The notes under the pieces were generated by a model. The model ran no database searches and was not told the DNA's origin. It was given only the letters and a program-made list of their open reading frames with translations. From assembly GCF_001463885.1 (NCBI RefSeq), contig NZ_BBWQ01000005.1, forward strand, positions 1 through 64,000: 64,000 nt of DNA, in the 5' to 3' direction. Both the position numbers and the translations under genes were made by a program. Positions 62,739 to 64,000 of this stretch are shown here, piece after piece. The stretch comes from Aureimonas altamirensis. GTDB taxonomy: Bacteria; Pseudomonadota; Alphaproteobacteria; Rhizobiales; Rhizobiaceae. Numbering within the stretch: the first letter of the stretch is position 1; the number at the start of each line of letters is the position of its first letter.

Positions 62739-64000
62739 ATGGAAGAACAAGTTTCCGCATATGTCGCCCGCGAGCCGAAGGCGGCACTACCGCCGCCGGG
62801 CAGCGAAAGGGGTGTGTTCGGCTGGACGCGCACGCATCTGTTCGCCACCCCGTTCGACAGCGTGCTGACCATCGTTCTGTCGTTGTTCGTCGCCTGGCTT
62901 GCCTGGAACATCTATCAGTGGGGCTTCGCCACCGCCGTCTTCACCGGGCAGGACCGTACGGCATGTCTTGCGCAGGACGGGCAGGCGGTCGGTGCCTGCT
63001 GGGCCTTCATCCGGGCCCGCTTCAGCCAGTTCGTCTACGGCCTCTATCCGGTGGACCAGCGTTGGCGCGTCGACCTGGTGTTCGCGGCTTTCGCCGTGCT
63101 TCTTGTCGCCGTCGCCATTCCGCGCGTGCCGTTCAAGAAGCTGACCGCGGTGCTGCTGCTCGCGGTGCTGCCGCCGGTGGCGCTCGTCCTGCTCACGGGC
63201 GGCCGTTTCACCCTCGGCGGCGGCGCCATCGCGCTCTTCTTCCTGGTCGCGGCGGCCATCGCCGTGGCGCAGGCCGTTGCGATAAGCCCGCTCGTCAACC
63301 GGCACGTGATGATGAAGGCGGCCAAGGTTCTGCTGGCGGTTTCGCTGGCGGCCATCCTTGCCAACTATGTCCTCAATTCCGGCCGGGTCGGCATCCTGAC
63401 CTACCGCTTCTCGCAATTGTCTGCGGTTGCGCTGTTTGCCGCGCTGGGTGCGAACCTGTTGGCGTTGGCGGCGACGGCCGCGACGGCGGAGCGCAAGTCT
63501 GCGGCTGTTTCGCTGATCGTACCGCCCATCGTGGCGGCAGCCCTCACGCTGGTGCTGACCACGCATTTCGGCCTTTCCCATGTTCCCACGAACCTCTGGG
63601 GCGGCCTGCTGGTGACACTGGTGGTGGCGGTTGTCGGCATCGTCGCATCGCTGCCCATCGGTATCCTGCTGGCGCTCGGGCGGGTCTCGTCCATGCCGGC
63701 GGTGCGGCTGCTCTCGGTGATCTTCATCGAGTTCTGGCGCGGCGTTCCGCTGATCACCGTGCTGTTCATGGCCAACTTCATGTTGCCGCTGTTCATGCCG
63801 GCAGGCACGAGCTTCAACCAGCTCCTGCGTGTCCTGGTGGGTGTCGCCCTGTTCTCTGCCGCCTACATGGCGGAAGTGATCCGCGGCGGGCTCCAGGCCA
63901 TTCCGAAGGGCCAGTATGAAGGCGCCGACGCAATGGCGCTGACCTACTGGCAGAAGATGCGGATGATTATCCTGCCGCAGGCGTTGCGGCTGGTGATCCC
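62739..64000 (+). CDS. aapM: General L-amino-acid ABC transporter permease AapM (3' truncated by window), with large insertion
   Basis: The second Aap permease; 420 codons are present and the end lies outside the window. Family marks are GACWAFIRARFSQFVYGLYP, VDQRWRVDL, WGGLLVTLVVAVVGI, IFIEFWRGVPLITVLFMANF and the EAA loop around AIPKGQYEGADAMALTYWQK. Between about residues 157 and 275, where AapM of rhizobia, as remembered (about 384 residues in all), passes directly from the TGG turn to the FGL-LWGGLL helix, there are some 115 extra, largely hydrophobic residues, probably three or four more helices. A 13-codon mini-frame (62693-62734) precedes the start. Confidence 0.93.
   Translation, partial: MEEQVSAYVAREPKAALPPPGSERGVFGWTRTHLFATPFDSVLTIVLSLFVAWLAWNIYQWGFATAVFTGQDRTACLAQDGQAVGACWAFIRARFSQFVYGLYPVDQRWRVDLVFAAFAVLLVAVAIPRVPFKKLTAVLLLAVLPPVALVLLTGGRFTLGGGAIALFFLVAAAIAVAQAVAISPLVNRHVMMKAAKVLLAVSLAAILANYVLNSGRVGILTYRFSQLSAVALFAALGANLLALAATAATAERKSAAVSLIVPPIVAAALTLVLTTHFGLSHVPTNLWGGLLVTLVVAVVGIVASLPIGILLALGRVSSMPAVRLLSVIFIEFWRGVPLITVLFMANFMLPLFMPAGTSFNQLLRVLVGVALFSAAYMAEVIRGGLQAIPKGQYEGADAMALTYWQKMRMIILPQALRLVI

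Overview
The window is a GC-rich chromosomal segment from an alphaproteobacterium, most likely of the order Hyphomicrobiales (Rhizobiales). The evidence is the gene order secY-adk-rpsM-rpsK-rpoA-rplQ followed by a Do-like protease, rarA, crcB, an RluA-family synthase, a HAD phosphatase and an ATP12 chaperone, the order metC / aapJ-aapQ-aapM, a short-type argC next to speB, a LOV-PAS-HWE histidine kinase, and RirA-like and EcfG-like promoter motifs. Genus cannot be fixed by reading alone.

Layout. 1-15.2 kb: end of tuf, then the complete S10, spc and alpha ribosomal operons, all on +, with a good sigma70 promoter before rpsM (12463-12491) and a terminator after rplQ. 15.3-25.6 kb: housekeeping genes (SDR-type reductase, small membrane protein, Do-like protease, rarA, crcB, pseudouridine synthase, HAD phosphatase, ATP12 chaperone), then on - a molybdoenzyme with its cytochrome b partner, a DUF188 protein, lipB, and on + a tRNA-Leu(GAG). 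25.7-30.5 kb: signalling and stress genes (LOV kinase, DUF982 protein, ECF sigma/anti-sigma pair divergent from a fasciclin gene, a secreted repeat protein behind an EcfG-like promoter, a 53-residue membrane protein). 30.5-32.8 kb: 4-hydroxyproline epimerase and an FAD-dependent D-amino-acid dehydrogenase. 33-36.5 kb: two-subunit methylmalonyl-CoA mutase. 36.5-41.9 kb: siroheme synthase divergent from an iron-siderophore ABC transporter with a RirA-type operator. 41.9-51.6 kb: a sugar-acid catabolic island. 51.7-56.7 kb: polysaccharide export lipoprotein, DUF2842 protein, heme A synthase, argC-speB, rplM-rpsI. 56.8-64 kb: SOUL heme-binding protein, polyphosphate kinase 2, metC and the start of the aap general amino-acid transporter; aapM runs off the window.

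The most interesting region is 41.9-51.6 kb. A UxaA/GarD-type dehydratase, an unusual GntR regulator with two winged-helix domains and a short-chain dehydrogenase are transcribed away from an amino-acid-type ABC transporter. That transporter is followed by an enzyme closely resembling L-2-keto-3-deoxyarabonate dehydratase and by two different fumarylacetoacetate-hydrolase-fold enzymes. Together they read as a non-phosphorylative sugar-acid pathway with more than one way to process a 2-keto-3-deoxy acid, but the substrate is not evident.

Regulatory RNA candidates also stand out: a terminator/anti-terminator-like leader before the fasciclin gene, a structured transcript ending in a terminator just upstream of the polyphosphate kinase gene, stem-loops after both transporter binding-protein genes, and a perfect 12-bp-arm palindrome upstream of the export lipoprotein gene. 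No CRISPR array, insertion sequence, integrase or phage gene was seen.
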